A stretch of 64,000 bases of DNA from Terriglobia bacterium (GCA_951813285.1 OX638355.1:1550653-1614652), one strand, 5' to 3'. Numbered from the stretch's first letter, positions 35,757 to 45,099 are shown. Notes: a model not told the origin generated them from the letters alone. A program made the numbers and translations.

Positions 35757-36990
35757 GATGTTGGATCTCTGTGCTCAGAATGGCGCCTTCGGCTTCGAGG
35801 GCTTCGGTTTCCCCTTGGCTGTAACCCGCTTCGCGCAGCACCTCCCGGGTGTGCTCTCCCAGCAGAGGCGCTCCTCGGGTCAAAGAAGTCGGCGTCGCCG
35901 AAAACTTGACCGGCGCCCCCAAGGTCTCTACTTGACCCAACCGGCTGTGCGGGACCTCGGTCACCATTCGGCGCGCTTGCACTTGCGGATCGGCATGCAT
36001 GGCTGCGATGGAGAGCACCGGTCCGGCCGGAATCCCCGCGGTCTGAAACTTTTCCAGCCATGACGCGGTGGTGTGGGACCGAAAATAGGGAGTCAACTGC
36101 TCGACCAGCTCGGCCAGGTGATTCATGCGTCCGGCATTGTCGGCGAATCGCGGATCGCGTCCCAGTTCGGAAGCGTCGAGAACCTCCAGCAACCGCTCCC
36201 AGTTGGCCTGGTTTGCGGCGCCGATGTTGACCCAGCCGTCCCGGGTTTCAAAGGATTGGTAGGGAGCCATCAGGGGATGGGCCGATCCCATTGCCGCCGG
36301 GGAGACACCCGTCGCCAGGTAAATTGCAGACTGCCAGTAGGTGTGAACGATTCCTGCCTCCAGTAGAGACGTGTCCACCAGTTGTCCCTCTCCGGTACGC
36401 TGCCGGTGAGCAAAGGCCGCGACGATACCCAGGGCCGCCAGGATGCCGGCGGTGATATCCGTCATGGGCGCCCCCACCTTTACCGGAGCCCGGCCGGGTC
36501 CTTCACCGGTAATGCTCATCAATCCACTCATTCCCTGGGCAATCAGATCGAATCCTCCCCGGTCGGCATAGGGCCCCGTCTGTCCGAATCCCGAAAGGGA
36601 GCAGTAGATAAGTCCGGGATGATCCGATTTCAGCCGGTCATAGCCCAGACCCAGGGCCTCCATCGCGCCCTTGCGGAAGTTTTCGATGACGACGTCGCTG
36701 TTGCCGGCCAGGCGGCGGAAGACTTCCCGCCCTCTCTCTGACTTCAGATTGAGTCCAACGCCACGCTTGTTGCGGTTCATCATCATGAAGGCAGCCGATT
36801 CTCCCTGGATTTCAGGTGGGACGGCTCGCCGGGTGTCGTCGCCTCCGGGGAGGCGCTCCACCTTGACAACGTCAGCTCCCAGATCGGCCAGCATCAATCC
36901 ACAGGTGGGGCCGGCCATGACGTGGCTGGCTTCCAGGACTTTCATGCCGAGCAGAGGACCGGTACGATCGGAGTTCGGCTGTGGGTTCAT
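35722..36990 (-). CDS. CaiB/BaiF-family (class III) CoA-transferase
   Basis: The 422-residue enzyme moves CoA between carboxylic acids. Signatures are LEASHVMAGPTCGLMLADLG with ADVVKVERLPGGDDTR, NRNKRGVGLNLKSERGREVF, VVIENFRKGAMEALGLGYDR, LIYCSLSGFGQTGPYADRGG and QGMSGLMSITG. The catalytic Asp is in GGDDTR-like or FDLIA positions as in formyl-CoA transferase; I cannot fix it. It begins 2 bp after the enoyl-CoA hydratase stop and overlaps the aldo/keto reductase. The pair resembles a carnitine-type CoA activation and hydration module. Confidence 0.93.
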   Translation of the reverse strand: MNPQPNSDRTGPLLGMKVLEASHVMAGPTCGLMLADLGADVVKVERLPGGDDTRRAVPPEIQGESAAFMMMNRNKRGVGLNLKSERGREVFRRLAGNSDVVIENFRKGAMEALGLGYDRLKSDHPGLIYCSLSGFGQTGPYADRGGFDLIAQGMSGLMSITGEGPGRAPVKVGAPMTDITAGILAALGIVAAFAHRQRTGEGQLVDTSLLEAGIVHTYWQSAIYLATGVSPAAMGSAHPLMAPYQSFETRDGWVNIGAANQANWERLLEVLDASELGRDPRFADNAGRMNHLAELVEQLTPYFRSHTTASWLEKFQTAGIPAGPVLSIAAMHADPQVQARRMVTEVPHSRLGQVETLGAPVKFSATPTSLTRGAPLLGEHTREVLREAGYSQGETEALEAEGAILSTEIQHHGQTKIRLDQR

Positions 36991-36992
36991 GG

Positions 36993-37772
36993 TTAACGGG
37001 CCTTGAAGCGCGGCTTGGTCTTGGTGAGGAAAGCCCGGTATCCCTCCCGGTGGTCCTCGGTGCCGACAATTTCGAAACCCTGGTCCACTTCAGCCGGGGT
37101 CAACGGCTCGGGATCCAAGAGGCGGTAGGCAAATCGCTTGTGCAGGCGGTTGGCCAGGGGGGCCCCGTCCGCGATGCGGCGGGCGGTGGCGAAGGCTTCC
37201 TTTTCGACCTCGCTGTCAGCAACGACGCGGGTGACCAGGCCCTTGGCCTTGGCTTCTCGAGATCCAAAGACCCGGCCCTCCAGAAGAATCTCCAGCGCCG
37301 TTGCCCGCCCTACCAGATCGATCAGCGCCCGAATCTCGGGGTAGGCCATGGTGATGGCGATTCGATTGACGGGAACTCCAAAGCGACTGGACTCGCCACA
37401 GATCCTGAGGTCGCACATGGACGCCAGCTCCAGGCCGCCGCCAACGCAGACTCCCAGGATCATGGCGACGACCGGGTGCTGACAGTCCCTGATGGATTGC
37501 ATGGCTTCCTGGATCAGGGTTCCATAGGCCCGTGCCTGCCGGCGATTGGAGCGGTGTGCCGAAAATTCGGAGATGTCGGCCCCCGGCGAGAAGGCCCTGT
37601 CGCCGGCCCCACGCAGGACAATGCAGCGCAGGGACTCATCCGAGGAAAGGTCCCGCATCGCCTGTCCCACCCGAAGCCACAACTCCCGGCTGAGTGCATT
37701 CAGCTTTTCCGGACGGTTGAGAATGACCGTTGCGATGTCCTTTTCCCGCCGTATCAGGAGAATGTCGCCCAT
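36993..37772 (-). CDS. Enoyl-CoA hydratase/isomerase family protein
   Basis: The 259-residue crotonase-fold protein has ATVILNRPEKLNALSRELWL, CIVLRGAGDRAFSPGADISE (oxyanion hole), PVVAMILGVCVGGGLELASM (second oxyanion segment and helix) and DLRICGESSRFGVPVNRIAI. It acts on acyl-CoA thioesters in the cytoplasm. The ATG at 37772 gives the usual length; one at 37826 adds 18 atypical residues. It is the first gene of the hydratase - CoA-transferase - reductase operon. Confidence 0.93.
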   Translation of the reverse strand: MGDILLIRREKDIATVILNRPEKLNALSRELWLRVGQAMRDLSSDESLRCIVLRGAGDRAFSPGADISEFSAHRSNRRQARAYGTLIQEAMQSIRDCQHPVVAMILGVCVGGGLELASMCDLRICGESSRFGVPVNRIAITMAYPEIRALIDLVGRATALEILLEGRVFGSREAKAKGLVTRVVADSEVEKEAFATARRIADGAPLANRLHKRFAYRLLDPEPLTPAEVDQGFEIVGTEDHREGYRAFLTKTKPRFKAR

Positions 37773-37845
37773 TGGTTTGAAGTCAGTCCAGCGATCGGTG
37801 GAAGGGATTAGCCAAAATCGAAACACCGGCGGATAGGGTCATTCA

Positions 37846-38406
37846 ATGACAATCCCCCGGGTGCCGGCCCAGGGGTTCCAGTGAGCCGCCAATGCAGCGG
37901 CAGGTAGCCGTGGGCGTAAGCCCTTGGAAACTTCCAAAAGCCCTCACAGATATCCTTTCAGCCACGGATCTGTCAAGGGAGGCTTTTGCAAAATGCGGAA
38001 TGGGGCATCTCCATGAAACAATAGAGAACAGACCTGCCCTGCGACTCACCTCTCCCCTGGCTTCTCCCGGGAAAGGTCCCGCTGCCCGGCGAATGGGAAA
38101 CGGCTCAACCACAAAATGCACAAAAGGCACAAAACAGGGCTCCAGTCTTGCCCAATCCCGTTTTTGTGCCTTTTGTGGCCGTTCCACGGAGAACCGTATT
38201 CTGTGAACCCGGATGCCTCTATGAGATTTGAGACCTGCCGATTCCGGCTTTTGTGCCTTTTGTGGCCATTCAGGCACAGAGCCGCCCTGCCCCTCGCATT
38301 CCCTGTCCCCTCTCCCGACCCCTAAAACCGTCGCCTACAGAATTTTGCAAAAAGCTCAAGGAGGTGCAACTTCGGGTGAGTCCGCGTGGCGAAACATCGT
38401 CCACAA
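37846..38406. repeat. Composite repeat cluster
   Basis: About 560 bp without a gene. It has a short relative of the palindromic module (GGTAGCCGTGGGCGTAAGCCC at about 37903-37923) and two TTTTGCAAAA-type elements. CACAAAAGGCACAA occurs at 38113-38130, with its inverted form TTTTTGTGCCTTTTGTGGCC at 38160 and 38247. The same parts recur at 20.5-20.9 kb. Confidence 0.7.
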
Positions 38407-39858
38407 TCACAGGGGCTCGGCTGCATCCGTGCCTGCTGGACGGGCGGGCAGTCGTATCTCAATGCGCAGCCCTCCTCCGGAGGCGTTAAAAGCGGCCACC
38501 GAGCCGTTGTGCAACTGTAGGGCCTTCCGGGTGATGGCCAGCCCCAGTCCGGTTCCGCCGCTCTGTCTTTCCCGGGCCGCGGCCACCCGGTAGAAGGGTC
38601 GAAAGATCTCGCCGAGTTCCGACTCGCGCACTCCTTCTCCATGGTCGCGAACCGTGATCACGGCCGTGTCCGGCTGCTCCCCGGCCAGTTTCAGCTCAAC
38701 CTCGACCACAGTCTTGTCCGCGGTGTAGTAGACGGCGTTCCGGACCACATTCTCGATGGCGCTTCTCAAGAGCTCCCGAATTCCGACAGCGACGCAGGCC
38801 TGGCTGGAGAGGATGCGAACGCTCTTTTCCGAGCCACGGGCTTCGTATTCGGCATCGGCCACCAACTCCGCCAGCAGTTGGTCCAAGGCAATATCGTCGC
38901 GAGCAGGCTCCAAGGTGCCGCTTTCGATGCGGCTGAGGGTGAGCAGATGGCCGATGAGCTTGTTGAGGCGTCCCGCTTCCAGTTCAATGCGGTCCAGTTC
39001 GCCGTCGGACCGACCCTTCATGCGTTGGCGAATCAGCGCCAGCGCCACATTGAGCCGCGCCAGGGGGGAGCGCAGCTCGTGGGAGATGTCGCTCAACAGA
39101 CGACGCTGAGCACCCACCATGGTCTGGATACGCGCGGCCATCTGATCGAAATCGTGGCCGAGTTCGGTCAGTTCGTCTTGCCGGCCGCCCGGGGCATTTC
39201 CAACCCGGGCAGCCAGATCCCCGTCCGCCAGTTTCCGAGTCGCGGCCCGAAGTTTCTTCAAGGGAGCGGTCAGATAGCAGGCCAGGCCGTAGCAGACCAG
39301 TCCGGCCGTCAAGAATACGGCCAAAATGCGAAGCACTTGGGTCTGGATGTCAGCGTCCAGAATTCCGAGGGCTCTCAGGATTGGTGGCGGCCGCCGGGGG
39401 CGTCCGCGTCGGTTTCCCGGGAATCGGGCCCGTATGTCTCCTGCCAGGACGAACCGGCGACCTCCGGCCGAAACCACGCTCTGAGCCACCAGGCGTTCTC
39501 CCTGAACAATCTCCACCAGGCGTTCGTTGCTTTTTGCGGCCCGGGAGGCCAGGTTGCCGACACCGGGCGAGGGATCGGGTCCGGCCAGGACCTCCCCCTC
39601 TGCATTGAGGAAGGAGACGTTGAAACGCCGCCGGCGATTGACCCGATTGATGTATCGGTTCAGCCCCGAGGGACCGTCTCTTTCGAAAATTTCGGCCGCC
39701 GTTTGCGCAACCAGGGGCACGGTTATCCCAATCCATTGACGCTCTTGAATCTCGGCCTGCTCCGACATGGTGGCTGTGGTGGAGAAATAGAGGGCCATGC
39801 CGACCAGGGCCATGGCTGCCCAGAACCAGATGAAGATTTTCAGTACGAGACTTCGCAT
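38407..39858 (-). CDS. Cpx-like membrane sensor histidine kinase
   Basis: The 483-residue kinase has TM1 (about 7-26), a roughly 145-residue extracytoplasmic domain, TM2 (about 175-195) and HAMP (LTAPLKKLRAATRKLADGDL). HisKA carries RRLLSDISHELRSPLARLNV with the phospho-His at about 260. The ATPase domain has ENVVRNAVYYT, RDHGEGVRESELGE and GGTGLGLAITRK. AAAGGAG lies 11 bases before the ATG. It begins 26 bp after the response regulator stop. The genes it probably controls lie divergently next door and encode envelope proteins, matching a CpxA-like role. Confidence 0.94.
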   Translation of the reverse strand: MRSLVLKIFIWFWAAMALVGMALYFSTTATMSEQAEIQERQWIGITVPLVAQTAAEIFERDGPSGLNRYINRVNRRRRFNVSFLNAEGEVLAGPDPSPGVGNLASRAAKSNERLVEIVQGERLVAQSVVSAGGRRFVLAGDIRARFPGNRRGRPRRPPPILRALGILDADIQTQVLRILAVFLTAGLVCYGLACYLTAPLKKLRAATRKLADGDLAARVGNAPGGRQDELTELGHDFDQMAARIQTMVGAQRRLLSDISHELRSPLARLNVALALIRQRMKGRSDGELDRIELEAGRLNKLIGHLLTLSRIESGTLEPARDDIALDQLLAELVADAEYEARGSEKSVRILSSQACVAVGIRELLRSAIENVVRNAVYYTADKTVVEVELKLAGEQPDTAVITVRDHGEGVRESELGEIFRPFYRVAAARERQSGGTGLGLAITRKALQLHNGSVAAFNASGGGLRIEIRLPARPAGTDAAEPL

Positions 39859-39884
39859 GATGTCGGTAACTCCTTTCCCCGTTC

Positions 39885-40589
39885 TCAAGTCACGGGGTTG
39901 GGATATACGTATCCGACGCCGCGGACCGATTTGATCCGTTCCATTCCACTGACGTGACGGCCCAGTTTCTTGCGCAGGTTGCTCACATGCATGTCTATGC
40001 TGCGGTCGAACGGGTCGAACTCGCGTCCCAGCAGGACTTGAACCAGTTCCTCGCGAGGCAGCACCTGGCCGGCCGACCTGAGCAGCATCTCCAGGAGGTT
40101 GAACTCCAGCGTGGTCAGCACCACCGGTTGACCGTCCCGCATGACCTTCCAGGCATTCTTGTCCAGTTCGATGTCTCCCACCTTCAGGAGAGGATGACGA
40201 ACGTTTTCAGGGTCAAGCTTTCTGTCGGGCCGGGAGCGGCGGAAAACGGCCCGGATCCGCGCAACCAGTTCGTGCGGGTTAAAGGGCTTGGCCAGATAGT
40301 CGTCGGCTCCGATCTCGAGCCCCACGATTCTCTCCACGTCCTCGGCTCTGGCCGACAGCATGATTACCGGGACACGCGATTCAGCTCGAATGCGGCGCAA
40401 GACGTCGAATCCGTTGACGCCGGGCAACATCACATCCAGAACCACCAGGGAGTACTCGCCCGAGAGCGCCCCTTCGATGCCCTCCTGTCCGTGGTTGACC
40501 GAGTCCACCTGAAACCCCTCCGCTTCCAGATACCTGGTGACCAGCGAACACAGCTCGGTGTCGTCATCGACGACCAGCAAACGATCCAT
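39885..40589 (-). CDS. OmpR/CpxR-family response regulator
   Basis: The 234-residue regulator has a receiver domain (MDRLLVVDDDTELCSLVTRY, phospho-Asp in VVLDVMLPG at about 52, Lys in DYLAKPFNPHEL) and a winged-helix DNA-binding domain (VVLTTLEFNLLEMLLRSAGQ, DRSIDMHVSNLRKKLG, IKSVRGVGYVY). GAGGTCACC precedes the ATG at 40589; the longer frame is not homologous. It is the first gene of the regulator-kinase operon and divergent from the CpxP-like gene. Members bind tandem direct repeats with about 11 bp period, which is what the shared promoters at 40695, 42233 and 45281 show. Confidence 0.95.
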   Translation of the reverse strand: MDRLLVVDDDTELCSLVTRYLEAEGFQVDSVNHGQEGIEGALSGEYSLVVLDVMLPGVNGFDVLRRIRAESRVPVIMLSARAEDVERIVGLEIGADDYLAKPFNPHELVARIRAVFRRSRPDRKLDPENVRHPLLKVGDIELDKNAWKVMRDGQPVVLTTLEFNLLEMLLRSAGQVLPREELVQVLLGREFDPFDRSIDMHVSNLRKKLGRHVSGMERIKSVRGVGYVYPNPVT

Positions 40590-40694
40590 GGTGACCTCGA
40601 TGCGTGGATGGCGCGGTCCGGGGTACGCCGGAACAGTAAAGGGTACTGTTTTGGATCGGTGGAGCTCAACTGTCAAGAAAGCGGATTGACAAAA

Positions 40695-40752
40695 CTCTAC
40701 AGAACCCTGACGCACTCTTTACACCCGCTTGGCCGGGAGCGACGTATATAGG
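40695..40752 (+). promoter_or_regulatory. Cpx-like tandem operator and promoter, site 1
   Basis: CTCTAC (40695-40700) and CTTTAC (40717-40722) start 22 bp apart, with CCTGAC midway at 11 bp. A -10-like TATAGG (40747-40752) starts 24 bases after the second core. It lies between the regulator gene and the CpxP-like gene, so it could serve both. There is no good -35 hexamer at normal spacing, as in activator-dependent promoters. Confidence 0.65.
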
Positions 40753-40822
40753 GGTAAGAGTCAGGCGAGGAGCAAGGTTGCAGTTGGGGCTCTTGAAAAT
40801 TCCAGAAAAGGAGGAAACTCAA

Positions 40823-41368
40823 ATGTTTCAAGTTTCAAACAAGTCTCAAACGGGAAGGATTCTGGCAAGAGGAGTGATGGTCTCGGTTTTCGCCCTGGCG
40901 TCGATTCTGCTGGTGGAATCCGCCTTTGGCCAGTTCGCAGGCTTCGGGGGTGGAGGCGGTCGGGGGAGAGGCCACGGCGGCAAGGGCAGGATCGGGATGC
41001 GGGGTGCGATGATGGCCGAGTTCCTGGGTTTGACCGAAGCCCAACAGGCCGACATCAAGAAGATCCGAACGGCTGCCCGGGATCAATCCAAACCGATCCG
41101 CAAGCAGTTGCGGTCCGGCCGCAAGGCCCTGCGCCAAGCCGTCAAGGCAGGGGAGACGGCCAAGATCGACACGTTGGCCACCGAGCAGGGCAAGCTCCAG
41201 GGCCAGTTGGTGGCCATCGGCGCCAAGACGCGTTTGGATCTCAAGAATGTCCTGACGCCGGAGCAGCAGCAGAAATGGAGCTCGTTTCAAGAGAAGCGAA
41301 AAGCCCGCTGGGAAGAGCGCAAGCAACGGCGACACCAGCGTTCCGGCGACTCCCCCGGCGGAGAGTAA
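40823..41368 (+). CDS. Spy/CpxP-like periplasmic LTxxQ protein
   Basis: The 181-residue protein has a signal peptide (about 13-36, ending ESAFGQ), a Gly/Arg-rich linker, then a helical domain with two LTxxQ motifs: EFLGLTEAQQADIKKI and NVLTPEQQQKWSSFQE. LTxxQ proteins of the Spy/CpxP family are periplasmic chaperones or feedback inhibitors of the Cpx kinase. AAGGAGG lies 8 bases before the ATG at 40823. Its position divergent to the Cpx-like regulator and behind the shared operator fits such a feedback role. Confidence 0.9.
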   Translation: MFQVSNKSQTGRILARGVMVSVFALASILLVESAFGQFAGFGGGGGRGRGHGGKGRIGMRGAMMAEFLGLTEAQQADIKKIRTAARDQSKPIRKQLRSGRKALRQAVKAGETAKIDTLATEQGKLQGQLVAIGAKTRLDLKNVLTPEQQQKWSSFQEKRKARWEERKQRRHQRSGDSPGGE

Positions 41369-41415
41369 TCCCCGGACATCGCCACGGCGCAGTGTGCCAT
41401 TCTGGAAGCGACGGG

Positions 41416-41443
41416 TTGGGCCCGACTCTCAGGTCGGGCCCAA
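41416..41443. terminator. Perfect 11 bp hairpin after the CpxP-like gene
   Basis: TTGGGCCCGAC (41416-41426) pairs fully with GTCGGGCCCAA (41433-41443) around the loop TCTCAG. It lies 48 bp past the CpxP-like stop codon. No T-run follows, so termination may be partial or the hairpin may protect the upstream message. Confidence 0.55.
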
Positions 41444-41547
41444 TCTCATTGGCCCGGGCGCGACGGGCGGCCCGGCTCGGACTGGAGAAGGTCGAATGCC
41501 AACTTTCGGCGATCGACCAGGAATGATGTTGAAAAGGGGAGGAAGCA

Positions 41548-42138
41548 ATGGGAACCAAGAGAGCAATTACCTTTTCGGTGATCCTGTTTATGGGGCTGTC
41601 CCTGGTGGTGCTGGCGGGCGAAAGGCCCAACTTCTCCGGCACCTGGACGCTGGATCCCGAGAGAAGTGAGATGGGCCGTGGCGGCCGCGGGCCCGGCTCC
41701 GGCCGTTTCGGCGCCGGCAGGCCAGGTGAAGGCGCCCGCCAGGGAAGGGGAGGTCCCGGCCGGCGCGGCATGGGTCGCAGGGGCCGGGGAGGCATGAGAG
41801 GCCCTTTGACCATCGATCACAAGGAGCAGCAGCTCGTCATCAAGCAATCGATGAATTTCGGGGGCGAAGAGCGGATCCGGACATCCAGCTTCACCACGGA
41901 CGGAAAGGAGTCGACCAACCCGGGATTCGGTGGCAGGTCCATACCCTCGAGGACCCATTGGGAAGGGAATCGGCTGGTTACTCAAACCAGCATGGAAACC
42001 CGCATGGGGCCGATGGACGTGAAGGAGGTTCGCAGCCTCTCCGATGACGGCAAGACCATGACCGTCGTGAGAACCACCACGGGAGGACTCCGGGAGCGAA
42101 CTCAGACCCTGGTCTACCTGAAGCAACCGGCTCGCTGA
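41548..42138 (+). CDS. Small exported NFSGTW-type protein of unknown function
   Basis: The 196-residue protein has a signal peptide (about 7-23, ending VLAGE), then RPNFSGTWTLDPERSEM, an opening I associate with a secreted family common in acidobacteria. A Gly/Arg-rich linker (about 45-90) is followed by a beta-rich domain (LTIDHKEQQLVIKQSMNFGG, WEGNRLVTQTSMET, LSDDGKTMTVVRTT). No enzymatic motif is visible. AGGGGAGGAAGC precedes the ATG. It lies between two genes that share the Cpx-like operator and may be cotranscribed with the CpxP-like gene by read-through. Confidence 0.78.
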   Translation: MGTKRAITFSVILFMGLSLVVLAGERPNFSGTWTLDPERSEMGRGGRGPGSGRFGAGRPGEGARQGRGGPGRRGMGRRGRGGMRGPLTIDHKEQQLVIKQSMNFGGEERIRTSSFTTDGKESTNPGFGGRSIPSRTHWEGNRLVTQTSMETRMGPMDVKEVRSLSDDGKTMTVVRTTTGGLRERTQTLVYLKQPAR

Positions 42139-42232
42139 CCAACCGGCGATCCGCCTGGCCCGATAGTCGAGGGAACTCTCCCAGTGGTCTTTCCGCAAGG
42201 CCATTGGGGGAGAGTCTCCAGTCTTGACGAAT

Positions 42233-42290
42233 CTTTACGTAACGTTGACCGACTCTTTACCTCGCTTGCGCCTCGGTCGGCATCTGATCC
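42233..42290 (+). promoter_or_regulatory. Cpx-like tandem operator and promoter, site 2
   Basis: CTTTAC (42233-42238) and CTTTAC (42255-42260) are 22 bp apart, with GTTGAC midway. The segment GTTGACCGACTCTTTAC is identical to that at site 3, and both continue with TCGCTTGCG. At the -10 position (42285-42290) stands TGATCC, weaker than at the other two sites. The M48 protease start is 48 bp beyond. Confidence 0.68.
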
Positions 42291-42337
42291 TGTGGACAGT
42301 AAATCTACGGGATGTGAAACCCGAGAAGGAGGGCATC

Positions 42338-43330
42338 ATGCAGTTTCTCAAGAAATATGTGCTCACACCCTGCTTGACATTAAGCCTGGTCGGCGGCGTA
42401 CCGTCGTTTGCCAAGGCCCCCAAGAACTCCGACCTGGACGAGATCGGAAATCGAAACGTCAACAAGGGGAACTTGAATATCATTTCGATCGAGAAGGAGA
42501 TGGCTCTGGGCCGTCGCCTTTCCCAGCAGATCGAACGTCAAGTCAAGCTGGTCGAGGATCCTGAAGTCACCGAGTATGTGAACCGGATCGCCCAGAACCT
42601 GGTGCGCAATTCCGACGCCAAGGTGCCCTTTACCATCAAGGTGATCGACTCGGAAGAGATCAATGCCATGGCCCTACCCGGAGGCTTCCTCTACGTCAAC
42701 AGCGGATTGATCACCGCCGCCGACAGCGAATCGGAAATTGCCGGCGTAATGGCCCATGAGATTGCCCACGTGACCGCCCGCCACGCCACCGAGCAGCAAA
42801 CCAAGGCCACCATAGCCAACTACGCCATGATCCCCCTGATCTTTCTCAGCGGAGGGATCGCGTCGGCGATCTACAATGCATCCAGCTTCCTGATTCCGAT
42901 GCAATTCCTGCGGTTCAGCCGCAAGGCGGAGAACGAGGCGGACTACCTGGGTCTTCAATACATGTACAAGACCGGTTACGACCCCAATGGGTTTGTTTCC
43001 TTCTTTGAAAAACTGCAGGCTCAGAAGAAGAAAAAGCGGGGCAAGTTGGCCACGGCCTTCTCGACCCATCCTCCCACCCACAAGCGGATCAAGAAGACTC
43101 AGGCGAACATTGAAACGATTCTCCCGGAACGCGACCAGTACGTGATCAACACCACCGAGTTCGATCGGATCAAGGCGAAGCTCATCGCCATGGACAATGC
43201 CAGGAGACCCTCACCGGGAGAGACAGAAGGGCGGCCCAGCCTGAAGCGCCGAACCCCCGGCGAGGTCGGAGTGGAGGACGAACCCCAACCGGAAGATGAC
43301 GACCGTCCCCGGTTGAAGCGCCGCTCCTGA
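42338..43330 (+). CDS. Exported M48-family zinc metalloprotease
   Basis: The 330-residue protein has a signal peptide (about 1-26). The catalytic motif is HEIAH (about 140-144, in GVMAHEIAHVTARHATEQQT) and the third zinc ligand is in SRKAENEADYLGLQYM. Before it stands the family segment INAMALPGGFLYVNSGLITA. It resembles the periplasmic BepA/LoiP group that degrades misfolded envelope proteins. A charged C-terminal tail (about 285-330) ends RPRLKRRS and is unusual. GAAGGAGGGC precedes the ATG. The shared operator upstream links it to the Cpx-like system. Confidence 0.94.
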   Translation: MQFLKKYVLTPCLTLSLVGGVPSFAKAPKNSDLDEIGNRNVNKGNLNIISIEKEMALGRRLSQQIERQVKLVEDPEVTEYVNRIAQNLVRNSDAKVPFTIKVIDSEEINAMALPGGFLYVNSGLITAADSESEIAGVMAHEIAHVTARHATEQQTKATIANYAMIPLIFLSGGIASAIYNASSFLIPMQFLRFSRKAENEADYLGLQYMYKTGYDPNGFVSFFEKLQAQKKKKRGKLATAFSTHPPTHKRIKKTQANIETILPERDQYVINTTEFDRIKAKLIAMDNARRPSPGETEGRPSLKRRTPGEVGVEDEPQPEDDDRPRLKRRS

Positions 43331-43359
43331 GAGTGGAGAGTGGAGAGTGGAGAGTGGGG

Positions 43360-45099
43360 TCAACTTTCCGTTTCGGGACGCTGGGGCCTCTCGGGACGTC
43401 CCTGACGTCGATTCCTTCCGCCGAATCTCCCGCCTTCCCGGTCGGGAGAACGACCGCGGCTTCTCCCGCGCATCTGACTCATTGCCTGCCGGAACTCGGC
43501 CAGGGTCACCGCGCCGTCACCGTCGGTATCCATCCTTTCCAGGTTGCCGCGCATTCGTTCCGGAATCTCTTCGCCGCTGAGCATGCCGTCGCCATTGGCG
43601 TCGCGACGCTGAAAGATCCAGGAAGGATCGAAACCGCCTCGGCCCCGCCGCCGGCCCCCGAAGCGGCCCGGTCCGAGCGGCGTGGCCGAAGGTGGCGGCT
43701 CCTCCCGGACCTCCGGGGCAGGGGAGGGTTCAGCCTCTCGCTCGGCGGAGCTGCCCGGATCCTGGCTGAGTGTGAGGCAGTAGAGATTTCGGTTGGATCG
43801 CAGGAAAAGGCGGCCCTGGCTGATGGCCGGAGTGGCGCTGAAATCCTCGCCCTCTTCGCCCATGTGATTGACTCCCAAGACCTCGAGTCGGTCACTGGCC
43901 TTGAGCACGAAGACCTGCCCGGAGCGCGTCACAAAGTAGATTTTGCCGTCGCCAATGACGGGAGATGCATAGTCGCCTCCAAATCCGCCACCTCTTCTGA
44001 AGCTGCCCGGAGTTGCCGGGACGGCGCCGTTGGTCCTTAGGCGAGCCTTGAAGATCTCCGTGCCGGTTGCGGCGTCGATGCAGGTTACGATCCGGTTCGA
44101 GAATGTGTAGAGCCGTCCCTGGTAAAGGATGGGTGTTGCCGTTCGGTTGGCGTGACGGGCAGACCAGACGACGCGAGACCCGGTGACGTCACCCGTTCCC
44201 CCTGCACGGACGGCTATCCCGCCGCCGCCCCCCGCACCCGACTCGACGGCAAAGACGATGCCGCCTTGGGAAATCGCGCTGGAGTTGGCATTGGAAGATC
44301 GCAGCCCCGAGGAATACCAACGCAGCCTGCCGGTGTTCGGATTGAGCCCCCAGATCTCTCTGGGGACAGCGATCACGAGGTCTGTCCGGTTGGGTCCGGC
44401 CTGGGCCAACGCGGGAGTTCCCCAGGTGGCGTTCAAGCCCGCCGCCTCCTGCCTCCAGACTTCTTCCCCTGTCTTCCTGTTCAGGCCGACCAGGGCTTCC
44501 CTTTCGGCGCTGGCCGTGACAATGAGCAGGTGCTTGTAGATTATGGGGCTTGAAGCGGACCCGCGGCCAACAGGATCCGATTCCATGCCGACGTGCCTTT
44601 GCCAGACCTGCTTTCCGTCCATGTCGAAGCAAAAGACTCCGCTCTTGCCAAAGAAGGCATAGACGTGCTCACCATCGGAAACCGGTGTGTGGGAAGCATA
44701 GCCGTGTTCAGCGATCCTCCTGCCGTAACGGATTTCCGGCAGTCGGGCCTCGATGGCTTTGGACCAGAGGGTCTTGCCCGTGCGGCGATCGATGCAGATC
44801 AGATGGCGGCGCAGTTGCTTCAGCTCACCGGGGTTCCTGCGATCCATTCCATATCCCGACCAGTAGGTCACAAAGACCTTGTCGCCGACCACGATGGGGC
44901 TGGAGGAACCCGGTCCGGGAAGCGGGATCTTCCATTGAAGGTTGCGGGTTCCGTTCCAGTGGATGGGGAGGGGTCCCTTTTCAGTGCTCACACCGGCGCC
45001 GTTCGGGCCGCGAAAGCGAGTCCAATCGGCGTGCAGGTTTGACGACCACAGGACCAGGGAAACGGCCGCCATCATCTGAAAATACCGTTTTTGACACAC
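43360..45099 (-). CDS. PQQ-like beta-propeller protein with C-terminal EF-hands
   Basis: The protein of about 579 residues has a signal segment (MMAAVSLVLWSSNLHA), then a PQQ-binding-like propeller: ADWTRFRGPNGAGVSTEKGP, SSPIVVGDKVFVTYW, CIDRRTGKTLWSKAI, GLNRKTGEEVWRQEA and CIDAATGTEIFKARL. The C-terminus holds an Arg/Gly-rich linker and two EF-hands, DANGDGMLSGEE and DTDGDGAVTLAE. No quinoprotein catalytic set is evident; such proteins usually have scaffold or unknown roles. GTG at 45099 has AAGGAG upstream; longer starts lack one. It is divergent from the BON gene and convergent with the M48 gene. Confidence 0.85.
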   Translation of the reverse strand: MCQKRYFQMMAAVSLVLWSSNLHADWTRFRGPNGAGVSTEKGPLPIHWNGTRNLQWKIPLPGPGSSSPIVVGDKVFVTYWSGYGMDRRNPGELKQLRRHLICIDRRTGKTLWSKAIEARLPEIRYGRRIAEHGYASHTPVSDGEHVYAFFGKSGVFCFDMDGKQVWQRHVGMESDPVGRGSASSPIIYKHLLIVTASAEREALVGLNRKTGEEVWRQEAAGLNATWGTPALAQAGPNRTDLVIAVPREIWGLNPNTGRLRWYSSGLRSSNANSSAISQGGIVFAVESGAGGGGGIAVRAGGTGDVTGSRVVWSARHANRTATPILYQGRLYTFSNRIVTCIDAATGTEIFKARLRTNGAVPATPGSFRRGGGFGGDYASPVIGDGKIYFVTRSGQVFVLKASDRLEVLGVNHMGEEGEDFSATPAISQGRLFLRSNRNLYCLTLSQDPGSSAEREAEPSPAPEVREEPPPSATPLGPGRFGGRRRGRGGFDPSWIFQRRDANGDGMLSGEEIPERMRGNLERMDTDGDGAVTLAEFRQAMSQMRGRSRGRSPDREGGRFGGRNRRQGRPERPQRPETES

